Of a stretch of 22,896 nt of DNA, positions 15,005-22,136 are shown piece after piece (the first letter of the stretch is position 1; every line of letters starts with the position of its first letter). Under the pieces are notes generated by a model, which searched no databases, was not told where the DNA came from, and saw nothing but the letters and a program-made list of their open reading frames with translations. A program made the translations under genes and the position numbers. The DNA comes from Pseudomonadota bacterium (lineage in GTDB: Bacteria > Pseudomonadota > Gammaproteobacteria > Steroidobacterales > Steroidobacteraceae): contig JAEYUC010000075.1 in NCBI GenBank assembly GCA_023433705.1, forward strand, positions 1 to 22,896, in the 5' to 3' direction.

Positions 15005-15334
15005 TCAATCCACGACGAAAAGTGTCGCGCCCGACTTCGTCGACGAGCGATGCGCCTCCGCGCCGTCCGCGACCTGGTAACTCATGCCGCGCGTCAGAGA
15101 GAAGCGGCGGCCATCGGCAAGCTCCGTGGTGAGTTCGCCGGAAAGGCACAGCAGGAAGTGTCCCTTCGAGCACCAATGGTCGGCGAGATAACCGGGCGTG
15201 TACTCGACCATGCGCAAGCGCACGTCGCCGAAATTGCGCGTGCGCCAGAGCGCGACGCCCGTTTCACCCGAATGCCGCGTGGGTTCGACCGCGTTCCAGT
15301 CCACGGTGCCGAAGGGCAGATCGCTGATGCGCAT
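15005..15334 (-). CDS. Small cupin-fold protein (DHWC motif type)
   Basis: The 109-residue protein is a single cupin barrel. VEYTPGYLADHWCSKGHFLLCLSGELTTEL (43-72, abbreviated) covers cupin motif 1 with DHWC..GH, and YQVADGAEAHRSSTKSGATLFVVD (86-109, abbreviated) covers motif 2. His53, His59 and His95 are candidate metal ligands. NCBI-type annotations call close relatives DHCW-motif cupins of unknown activity. It starts 5 bp after the dehydratase stop with only a weak ribosome site, so translation is probably coupled. The GNAT gene follows after 20 bp. A role as a metal-dependent isomerase, dioxygenase or small-molecule binder in the same pathway is possible but not shown. Confidence 0.82.
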   Translation of the reverse strand: MRISDLPFGTVDWNAVEPTRHSGETGVALWRTRNFGDVRLRMVEYTPGYLADHWCSKGHFLLCLSGELTTELADGRRFSLTRGMSYQVADGAEAHRSSTKSGATLFVVD

Positions 15335-15339
15335 GGCGG

Positions 15340-16365
15340 CTAGTATTTTTCCGCGAGCACGTCGCGGAACACCGCGGCGTCCACGTTTCCGCCGCTCACG
15401 GTGATCCCGGCGCGCTTGCCGGCGAGCGACTCGCGCTCTCGCCACGCGGCGGCGAATGCCGCGGCGCCGGCTCCTTCCGCGACGTTGTGCGTCATGGAGA
15501 AGATCGCGCGCATCGCCGCCGCGAGCTCCGAATCGGTGACCTCGACGATGCGTTCGACGTTCGCGAGCAGGATCGCGAGGGCGCCTTCTTCGGGCTTGCG
15601 GCACGCCATGCCATCGCCGAGCCGCGTGGTCACCGGCGCCTCGATCGCACGGCGGGCCTCGAACGAACGCGCGTACGCGCGCGCATGCGCCGACACGACG
15701 CCGACGATGCGCGTGCGCGGCGAGAACACGTTGCGCGCGGCCGCGGCCGCGCAGGCGCCCGAGCCCAGGCCGATCGGCACGTAGACCACGTCGAGATCCG
15801 GCGCGGCGCGGAACAGCTCCGCCCAGTAGGTCGCCACGCCCAGGACGATGTCCACGTGAAATGACGGGACCAGGTGCAATCCGTCGCGCGCGCCGATGCG
15901 CGCGGCTTCCTCGCGCGCTTCCTGGAAATCGTCGCCGAACTCGACCAGGTTCACGCCGAGCGCGCGCATGGCGGCGTTCTTTTCGAGACTGTTGCCGTGC
16001 GGCACGTAAACGGTCGCCGGAAGTTCGAACCGGCGCGCGGCGAGGCCGACGGCCTGGCCATGGTTGCCGCGCGTGGCGGTGATCACGCCCGGGCAGCGCG
16101 GCTCGCGCCGCAGCAACTCGCGAAAGTAGATAGCGGTGCTGCGCGCCTTGAACGCGCCGATGGGCGTGTGGTTCTCGTGTTTGAGCCAGACCTCGGCGCC
16201 GAACGCCGCCGCGACCTGCGGCCAGACATACTGCGGAGTCGGCGGTACGAGGTCGCGCAGGAATTCGGCGGCGTCGTCCATCGCGGCGCGGTCCGGAAGA
16301 GGGGGAGCCACGAGCGCGGGCGCGTTCGCGCCGCCCGGGTGGTTAGGTTCTGCACCGGCATTCAT
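15340..16365 (-). CDS. Threonine dehydratase-like PLP enzyme (fold type II)
   Basis: With ATG 16365 the enzyme has 341 residues; a TTG at 16374 is an in-frame alternative. It belongs to the tryptophan-synthase-beta (fold type II) PLP family. Schiff-base Lys73 lies in IGAFKARS, the substrate loop is TRGNHGQ (98-104), the phosphate-binding glycine loop GLGSGA (199-204), and the cofactor-nitrogen Ser324 lies in VSGGN. There is no C-terminal ACT domain, so it resembles catabolic threonine/serine dehydratases, serine racemases and EutB-like enzymes. The likely chemistry is beta-elimination of a hydroxy-amino acid to a keto acid and ammonia. The exact substrate is unknown. It heads a three-gene operon divergent from a MocR regulator that probably controls it. 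Confidence 0.9.
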   Translation of the reverse strand: MNAGAEPNHPGGANAPALVAPPLPDRAAMDDAAEFLRDLVPPTPQYVWPQVAAAFGAEVWLKHENHTPIGAFKARSTAIYFRELLRREPRCPGVITATRGNHGQAVGLAARRFELPATVYVPHGNSLEKNAAMRALGVNLVEFGDDFQEAREEAARIGARDGLHLVPSFHVDIVLGVATYWAELFRAAPDLDVVYVPIGLGSGACAAAAARNVFSPRTRIVGVVSAHARAYARSFEARRAIEAPVTTRLGDGMACRKPEEGALAILLANVERIVEVTDSELAAAMRAIFSMTHNVAEGAGAAAFAAAWRERESLAGKRAGITVSGGNVDAAVFRDVLAEKY

Positions 16366-16389
16366 GGGATGCAAACTTACCCCACGACC

Positions 16390-16410
16390 CAGTACAGTTA
16401 CAGTACAGTT
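16390..16410. promoter_or_regulatory. Direct-repeat operator for the MocR regulator
   Basis: CAGTACAGTT occurs twice in tandem (16390-16399 and 16401-16410), spaced by one base, so the period is 11 bp and both copies face the same side of the helix. MocR-family regulators commonly bind direct repeats in divergent promoters. The site fills the short gap between the dehydratase start (16365) and the regulator start (16422), so it likely controls both genes. That the MocR protein binds here is inferred. Confidence 0.6.
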
Positions 16411-16421
16411 GATCTCCCGAC

Positions 16422-17849
16422 ATGGCCGACTGGCCCGCTACCCACATGACTCTGCAGAACGCCCAGGATCATCGACTTCCCGCCCAGCTCGCCGCGCGCT
16501 TCGCGCAGCGCATCGAAACGCACGCGTTGCGCCCCGGCACGCGCCTGCCCTCGATCCGCGAATGCGCCGCCGAATCGCGCGTGAGCCGTTCGACGGTGGT
16601 GGAGGCCTACGAACGCCTGATCGCCGCCGGCCTCATCGAATCGCGCCGCGGCTCGGGTTTCTACGTCCGACTGCGCACGACGCATCGTCATACCCGCCAG
16701 CGGGCCGCCGCGAATGCGCACACCCTGCCGGGCACCGTGCTCGACGTGAGCTGGCTGCTGCGCGCGCAGCGCCGCCAGTCGCCCGGCAGCGAGCAGCCCG
16801 GCGCGGGCCTGCTGCCCGAGACGTGGCTCGATCACTCGATGGTCAGCGCCGCGATCCGCGGCGTCGGCCGCAGCCGCGGCTCGTGGCTGCTCAAGTACGG
16901 CGCCGTCGAGGGCTATCTACCGCTGCGCGAGGCGCTCGCGACGCGCATCGCGCGGCTCGGCATCGACGTGCCCGCCGATCAGATCGTCACCACCGCGGGC
17001 GCGACGCAGGCCATCGACCTCGTCGCGCGGCGATTCCTCGCGCCCGGCGACACGGTGCTGGTCGAGGATCCCGCGTGGTTCGTTATGTTCGCGCGTTTCG
17101 CGGCGTTCGGCGCGCGCATCGTCGGCGTGCCGCGCGGCATGAACGGTCCGGACATCGCCGCGCTGGAAAGCCTGCTGCAACGCGAGAAGCCCAAGCTCTT
17201 CATCCTCAATTCGGTGCTCCACAATCCCACGGGCTCGTGCATGAGCGCCGAGGTGGCGACACGTGTCGTCGAGCTCGCCGCGCGTCACGGTTTCATGATT
17301 CTCGAGGACGACATCTACGGCGACCTGCAGGGCAAACACGCGGTGCGCCTCGCGAGCCTCGACGACGGCCGGCACGTGATCTACGTCGGCGGATTCTCGA
17401 AAACCCTCGCGGCGAACGTGCGCGTCGGTTTCGTCGCCGCGCATCCCGTGCTGGCGCGCGAGCTGCGCGACATCAAGGCGTTGACCGGGTTGTCGTCGAG
17501 CGAACTGTGCGAACGCGTGGTCGCGCGGATCATCATGGAGCGCGCCTACGAACGCATGCTCGAGAAGCTGCGCACCCGCGTGGACGAGTGTCGCGAGCGC
17601 ACCGCCGAGGCGCTCATCCGCATGGGCGCGCGCATCGCAGGCCCGCCGACGGGCGGCATGTACCTGTGGGCCGACTTCGGCCGCGACACCAATGAGATCA
17701 CGGCCGAGGGCAGCCACGAAGGCGTGTTGTGCGCGCCCGGCAGCCTGTTCTCGCCCACCCAGTTGCCCAGCACCTGGATGCGCGTCGCGGCCGCGACCTG
17801 CCTCAACGAAACCGCCATGAAATTCCTGCAGCGCGCCATGCATCGTTAG
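16422..17849 (+). CDS. MocR-family (GntR HTH plus aminotransferase) transcriptional regulator
   Basis: This 475-residue protein fuses a GntR-type winged helix (about 20-83, LPSIRECAAESRVSRSTVVEAY and the wing ESRRGSGFYV, abbreviated) to an aminotransferase-class-I domain (about 130-475). PLP-site residues are intact: HNPTG (267-271), DDIYG with Tyr299, Lys327 in FSKTLAANVR, and Arg454 in TWMRVAAA. MocR proteins use PLP, often with an amino compound, to sense cofactor or substrate and switch transcription. The ATG at 16422 lacks a Shine-Dalgarno; Met9 at 16446 is an alternative. The tandem repeat just upstream is the probable operator. Regulated genes are likely the divergent dehydratase-cupin-GNAT operon, perhaps also the dehydrogenase 63 bp downstream. 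Confidence 0.93.
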   Translation: MADWPATHMTLQNAQDHRLPAQLAARFAQRIETHALRPGTRLPSIRECAAESRVSRSTVVEAYERLIAAGLIESRRGSGFYVRLRTTHRHTRQRAAANAHTLPGTVLDVSWLLRAQRRQSPGSEQPGAGLLPETWLDHSMVSAAIRGVGRSRGSWLLKYGAVEGYLPLREALATRIARLGIDVPADQIVTTAGATQAIDLVARRFLAPGDTVLVEDPAWFVMFARFAAFGARIVGVPRGMNGPDIAALESLLQREKPKLFILNSVLHNPTGSCMSAEVATRVVELAARHGFMILEDDIYGDLQGKHAVRLASLDDGRHVIYVGGFSKTLAANVRVGFVAAHPVLARELRDIKALTGLSSSELCERVVARIIMERAYERMLEKLRTRVDECRERTAEALIRMGARIAGPPTGGMYLWADFGRDTNEITAEGSHEGVLCAPGSLFSPTQLPSTWMRVAAATCLNETAMKFLQRAMHR

Positions 17850-17912
17850 GTTTCGCTGTCGGTTGAACGCGGGGCTGGCGGCGGCAGCATCCTCGGCGCA
17901 ACGGAGGGGGCC

Positions 17913-18833
17913 ATGAAAGATCTCGCGGGCAAGGTGGCATTCATCACCGGCGGTGGCAGCGGCGTCGCGCTGGGCCAGGCCAAGGCGTTCGCGGCGGAAG
18001 GGGTGAAGGTGGTGATCGCCGACATCCGCCGCGACCATCTCGACCAGGCGCTGGCCTGGTTCCGCGAGAAGAACCTGCCGGTGCACGGCATCGAGCTCGA
18101 CATCACGGACCGCATGGCCTACGCGGCTGCGGCCGACGAAGCCGAGAAGGTCTTCGGCCCCGTGCAGATCCTGTGCAACACGGCGGGCGTCAGCCAGTTC
18201 GGGCCGGTGCAGCAGGCGACCTACGACGACTGGGACTGGCAGATGTCCGTCAACCTGGGCGGCGTCATCAACGGCGTGCAGACCTTCGTGCCGCGCATGC
18301 TGAAGCACGGGAAGGAATCGCACATCGTCATCACGGCGTCGATGGCCGGTTTTCTGCCGCTGCCGGGCTGCGCTATCTACTGCACCACGAAGTTCGCCGT
18401 GCGCGGGCTGGCCGAGTGCCTGCAGCTCGATCTTGCGCCGCACGGGATCGGCGTTTCGGTGCTGTGCCCGGGCGCCGTCAACACCAACATCCACGAGGCC
18501 GTGCTCACTCGGCCCAAGCATCTCTCGAACACGGGCTATTACGGTGCGGACCCGGCGATCATGCAGAGCCTCAAGGAAGTCATTGCGCCCGGATACGACC
18601 CGGTCGAGCTCGGCGAGATCGTGGTGCGTGCGGTGAAGGCGAACCAGCTGTACGTCATTCCGTACGCCGAGTTCGCGGGCCCCATGCAGGAGCGCCTCGA
18701 CATGGCGCTCGCGGTGATCCCCGATCCCAAGGACGATCCCGGCATGGCGGCGCGCGAGGCGGCGATGGCCAGGCGCCGCGCCGAACGCGCGGCCCAGGCG
18801 CAGGCACAGGCGGCGCAGGCGCAAAAAAGCTAG
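17913..18833 (+). CDS. Short-chain dehydrogenase/reductase (SDR)
   Basis: The 306-residue protein is a classical SDR with all key motifs: cofactor loop TGGGSGVALG (12-21), NTAG (89-92), Asn114, catalytic Ser143, and the YCTTK pair Tyr156/Lys160. Asp37 after strand 2 (VVIADIRR) favours NAD over NADP, although the following Arg residues leave room for NADP. The C-terminal 20 residues form an Ala-Gln-rich tail (AQAQAQAAQAQ) that is unusual and probably unstructured. The substrate is not evident. A strong GGAGGGGG site precedes the ATG. It lies between the MocR regulator and an amine-type ABC importer, so oxidation of an imported amine-derived alcohol or aldehyde is a reasonable but unproven guess. 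Confidence 0.9.
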   Translation: MKDLAGKVAFITGGGSGVALGQAKAFAAEGVKVVIADIRRDHLDQALAWFREKNLPVHGIELDITDRMAYAAAADEAEKVFGPVQILCNTAGVSQFGPVQQATYDDWDWQMSVNLGGVINGVQTFVPRMLKHGKESHIVITASMAGFLPLPGCAIYCTTKFAVRGLAECLQLDLAPHGIGVSVLCPGAVNTNIHEAVLTRPKHLSNTGYYGADPAIMQSLKEVIAPGYDPVELGEIVVRAVKANQLYVIPYAEFAGPMQERLDMALAVIPDPKDDPGMAAREAAMARRRAERAAQAQAQAAQAQKS

Positions 18834-18885
18834 TCGACCAAAGGCCGATCCCTTGCCGACTGGATAAGCCCCATCCGGTTGAGCC

Positions 18886-18891
18886 TACAAT
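18886..18891 (+). promoter_or_regulatory. Possible -10 element upstream of the ABC importer operon
   Basis: TACAAT (5 of 6 consensus matches) lies in the 114-bp gap between the dehydrogenase and the binding-protein gene, about 57 bp before its ATG. No good -35 box is visible at 16-18 bp. If real, it starts a leader ending in a clear AAGGGG ribosome-binding site. Confidence 0.35.
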
Positions 18892-18947
18892 AGCCCGCAA
18901 AGCGCCTGGCCCATCCCGCGGCCGTCGCAAACAACAAGGGGCCTGTC

Positions 18948-20192
18948 ATGACTTCGGCTTACGCACGACGTTTGTTAGTCCTTTCCTGCAGCGCCATCCT
19001 GACGCTCGCGGCCTGTTCGAAGAAGGAAGACGAAGCTCCGAAGGCCGACGACATGATGATGGCCTCGACCGCGCTCGAAGGTCAGCTCGACATCGTCGCG
19101 TGGCCTGGCTACATCGAGCGCGGCGAAAACGACACCGCCTACGACTGGGTCACGGCGTTCGAGGCCGCGACCGGTTGCAAGGTGAACGTGAAGATCGCCG
19201 CGACCTCCGACGAGATGGTGGCGCTGATGGCGAGCGGCGCTCCGCAGCCGAGCCCGCCCGGCGATGCATCGTGGCCGCCCCCGGGCAATGCTCCCTACGA
19301 TCTCGTCACCGCGTCGGGCGACGCATCCCTGCGCCTGATCCGCGGCGGCACGGTGCAGCCCATCGGCATCGAACGCATTCCGAGTTACGAAACGATCGAT
19401 CCGCGCCTGCAGCAGGCGGCGTGGCACTACGTCGACGGCAAACACTACGGCGTCCCTTACCAGTGGGGCCCGAACGTGCTCATGTACAACACCGAGACTT
19501 TCAAGACTCCGCCGACTTCGTGGTCCGTGGTGTTCGAGCCGCAGAAACTGCCGGACGGCAAACCCAACAAGGGACGCGTGCAGGCCTACGACGGACCTAT
19601 CTACATCGCAGACGCGGCGCTGTATCTCATGACGAAGAAGCCGGAGCTCGGCATCAAGGATCCCTACGAGCTCAGCGAAGCGCAGTACACCGAAGTGCTG
19701 CAGGTGCTGCGCACTCAGCATCCGCTGATCCAGCGTTACTGGCACGACGCGAACGTGCAGGTCCAGGACTTCCAGAACGAAGGGGTCGTGGCCTCGGGAT
19801 CCTGGCCCTTCCAGGTGAACACGCTGCTCGCGAACAAGGCGCCGGTGTCGAGCACCGTGCCGGCCGAAGGCGCGACTGGCTGGGCCGACACGACGATGCT
19901 CGCCACCGGCGCGCGGCATCCGAACTGCGCATACAAGTGGCTAGAGTGGTCGATCTCGCCGAAAGTGCAGGGCGACCTCGCGGCCTGGTTCGGCTCGAAC
20001 CCCGTGGTGCCGAAGGCCTGCGAGAACAACGCGTTGCTCGGCCCCGACGGCTGCCAGAAGAACGGCTTCGAAAACTTCGAGAAGATCCGGTTCTGGCGCA
20101 CACCGGAAGCGAAGTGCGCTTCCCACCCGGACGGTTGCGTACCTTACAGCCGCTGGGTGACCGACTACCCGGCGATCATGGGAGGCAGGTAG
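18948..20192 (+). CDS. Spermidine/putrescine-type ABC substrate-binding lipoprotein
   Basis: This 414-residue protein has a lipoprotein signal (lipid Cys23 in TLAAC), so it is an anchored periplasmic binding protein. It follows the PotD/PotF pattern. IVAWPGYIERG (49-59) starts the fold, and SDEMVALMASG (87-97) then YDLVTASG (117-124) form the first lobe. QWGPNVLMYN (172-181) is the family hinge-side motif, and GWADTTML (311-318) matches the PotD Trp-x-Asp ligand pair as Trp312/Asp314. Two oddities: a proline-rich insertion (99-116, PQPSPPGDASWPPPGNAP) between ASG and YDLV, and a Cys-containing C-terminal region (Cys358, 369, 390, 397) that may hold disulfides. The ligand is probably a polyamine or related amine. 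The gene begins the importer operon. Confidence 0.9.
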   Translation: MTSAYARRLLVLSCSAILTLAACSKKEDEAPKADDMMMASTALEGQLDIVAWPGYIERGENDTAYDWVTAFEAATGCKVNVKIAATSDEMVALMASGAPQPSPPGDASWPPPGNAPYDLVTASGDASLRLIRGGTVQPIGIERIPSYETIDPRLQQAAWHYVDGKHYGVPYQWGPNVLMYNTETFKTPPTSWSVVFEPQKLPDGKPNKGRVQAYDGPIYIADAALYLMTKKPELGIKDPYELSEAQYTEVLQVLRTQHPLIQRYWHDANVQVQDFQNEGVVASGSWPFQVNTLLANKAPVSSTVPAEGATGWADTTMLATGARHPNCAYKWLEWSISPKVQGDLAAWFGSNPVVPKACENNALLGPDGCQKNGFENFEKIRFWRTPEAKCASHPDGCVPYSRWVTDYPAIMGGR

Positions 20193-20204
20193 TCAGGCCG
20201 TGCC

Positions 20205-21227
20205 GTGACCGCGGCCATCGAGTTCCGCGGGGTTTCGCGCATCTACGGAGATGTGCGCGCGGTCGATGACGTGAGTTTTTCGGTCGAGCCCGGCGAGTTC
20301 TTCGCCATGCTCGGTCCGTCTGGCTCGGGCAAGACCACGTGCCTGAGGCTCGTGGCCGGTTTCGAGGCGCCGGACAGCGGGCACGTGCTGCTCGACGGGC
20401 AGGATGTCACGGACGTCCCGCCGTACGAGCGCAACGTCAACACGGTTTTCCAGGATTACGCGCTGTTTCCGCACATGACCGTGCTCGACAACGTCGCGTA
20501 CGGACCACGCATGCGCGGCGTCGGAAAGAGCGAGCGGCAGGCGCGGGCGCGCGAAATGCTCGAGCTCGTGCAGCTCGGCCCATTGTCGGGACGCCGGCCG
20601 GCGCAGCTGTCGGGCGGACAGCGGCAACGCGTCGCGCTCGCGCGCGCGCTGATCAATCACCCGAAGCTGCTGTTGCTCGACGAGCCCCTCGGCGCGCTCG
20701 ATCTGAAACTCCGCGAGGAGATGCAGATCGAGCTCAAGGGCCTGCAGAAGAAGCTGGGCATCACGTTCATCTACGTCACGCACGACCAGGGCGAGGCGCT
20801 GTCGATGGCGGATCGCGTCGCGGTGTTCGAACACGGGCACATCGAGCAGATCGCGGCGCCGCGTGAGCTGTACCTGCGACCGGCGACGGCGTTCGTCGCG
20901 CGGTTCGTCGGCAGCGCGAACGTCGCGGATGCGGAGCTCGCGACGAAACTCGTCGGCCGCGCGACGCCGTTCGCGGTGCGCGCGGAGAGCATCGATCTGC
21001 GCGCCGAGGCCGCGGCGTCGCCCGCCGACGCGGTGACGGCCACGGGCTCCGTGGTCGCGGTGCAGTTTCACGGCGCCGCCAGCCGCTGGCAGGTGGCGCT
21101 CGACGCGGGCGCGGTGTGGGGCGCGCTGGTCACCGAAGAGGAATCGCGCGCGCTCGACGGCCTGGCCATCGGCTCGCGCGTCAAACTATCTTGGGCGCCG
21201 GCGGCGGCCGTCGCGCTGGGTGCGTGA
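20205..21227 (+). CDS. ABC transporter ATP-binding protein (PotA-like)
   Basis: The 340-residue ATPase starts at a GTG at 20205, 12 bp after the binding-protein stop; GGAGGCAGG upstream could serve as ribosome site. It has Walker A GPSGSGKTT (37-45), Q-loop Gln83, signature LSGGQRQRVALARAL (135-149), Walker B LLLLDEP (155-161) and switch His193. A C-terminal TOBE-like domain (about 240-335) follows, as in the PotA/MalK/CysA group. It should hydrolyse ATP on the inner face of the membrane to drive import. The tail after residue 300 is relatively divergent. The next gene starts 3 bp after its stop, so the operon is tight. Confidence 0.93.
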   Translation: MTAAIEFRGVSRIYGDVRAVDDVSFSVEPGEFFAMLGPSGSGKTTCLRLVAGFEAPDSGHVLLDGQDVTDVPPYERNVNTVFQDYALFPHMTVLDNVAYGPRMRGVGKSERQARAREMLELVQLGPLSGRRPAQLSGGQRQRVALARALINHPKLLLLDEPLGALDLKLREEMQIELKGLQKKLGITFIYVTHDQGEALSMADRVAVFEHGHIEQIAAPRELYLRPATAFVARFVGSANVADAELATKLVGRATPFAVRAESIDLRAEAAASPADAVTATGSVVAVQFHGAASRWQVALDAGAVWGALVTEEESRALDGLAIGSRVKLSWAPAAAVALGA

Positions 21228-21230
21228 GTC

Positions 21231-22136
21231 ATGCGCGCCGCGCTCACGTACCTGTACCGTCATCCTTACTGGTACCTGGCGCTGCTGCTCGTTCCACCAT
21301 TGCTGTGGTTCGGCACCGTCTATCTGTATTCGCTGTTCGCGCTCCTGTGGCAGAGCTTCTATCACCTCGACGCCTTCACGGCGCGCATCGTGGAGGAGCC
21401 GACGCTCGAAACATACAAGGAGCTGGTGACGCAGCCGTCGAACGTCGACATCGTGCTGCGCTCGCTGACGATGGCGATCTGCGTGACCATCGCCTGCGCG
21501 CTGATCGCGTTGCCGATCGCGACCTACATGGCGCGGCACGCGCACGGCCGGGTGAAGGCGCTGTTCTACGTCGGCGTGATGCTGCCGATGTGGACCAGCT
21601 ACCTGGTGAAGGTGTACGCGTGGCGGTTGCTGCTCGCGAAGGAGGGCATCGTCGCGTGGTACTTCGACAAGGTGGGCCTCTCGGGATTGCTGGACACCGT
21701 CCTCGAGGCGCCCGGCGTCGGCGGTCCCTCGCTCGCGTCCTCGTACATCGGCATGTTCTTCGTGTTCGTCTACATGTGGCTGCCGTTCATGATCCTGCCG
21801 ATGGCCGCGGCGCTCGAACGCGTGCCGACCTCGCTGCTGCAGGCCTCGGCCGATCTCGGTGCGCGGCCCGCGCAGACGTTTCGCAATGTCATCCTGCCGC
21901 TCGCGGTCCCGGGCATCGCGGCCGGCTCGATATTCACGTTCTCGCTCACGCTCGGCGACTACATCATCCCGAGCGTGATCGGCGCGCCGGGCTACTTCAT
22001 CGGCATGATGGTCTACGCGCAGCAGGGTACCGCGGGCAACGTGCCGCTGGCGTCCGCGTTCTCCGTCGTGCCGATCGTGCTGATCTTCATCTATCTACAT
22101 ATCGCGAAGCGGTTGGGGGCATTCGATGCCCTATAG
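21231..22136 (+). CDS. ABC transporter permease 1 (PotB/PotH-like)
   Basis: This 301-residue membrane protein has about six hydrophobic segments: LALLLVPPLLWFGTVYLYSL (about 16-35), then about 80-98, 110-122, 170-195, 225-250 and 275-291. The EAA-like coupling loop is ASADLGARPAQTFRNVILPLAV (205-226), followed by PGIAAGSIFTF. It forms one half of the inner-membrane channel. The ATG lies 3 bp past the ATPase stop with no strong Shine-Dalgarno, so coupling is likely. Its last 11 bp overlap the second permease start. Length is typical of PotB/PotH (275-315 residues). Confidence 0.93.
   Translation: MRAALTYLYRHPYWYLALLLVPPLLWFGTVYLYSLFALLWQSFYHLDAFTARIVEEPTLETYKELVTQPSNVDIVLRSLTMAICVTIACALIALPIATYMARHAHGRVKALFYVGVMLPMWTSYLVKVYAWRLLLAKEGIVAWYFDKVGLSGLLDTVLEAPGVGGPSLASSYIGMFFVFVYMWLPFMILPMAAALERVPTSLLQASADLGARPAQTFRNVILPLAVPGIAAGSIFTFSLTLGDYIIPSVIGAPGYFIGMMVYAQQGTAGNVPLASAFSVVPIVLIFIYLHIAKRLGAFDAL

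Noticed and set aside
14535..17849. Ectoine or hydroxyectoine utilisation locus (EutB-like enzyme with a MocR regulator)
   Set aside because: No ectoine hydrolase, deacetylase (EutD/EutE-like) or ectoine transporter is visible, and the cupin and GNAT do not fit.
16917..18824. A 635-codon minus-strand frame across MocR and SDR
   Set aside because: It spans two genes with clear motifs on the other strand, and its His/Arg-rich sequence matches no family.
18173..20269. A 698-codon plus-strand frame across SDR and the binding protein
   Set aside because: It is out of frame with both recognised genes, crosses their boundary and is Arg-rich low-complexity.
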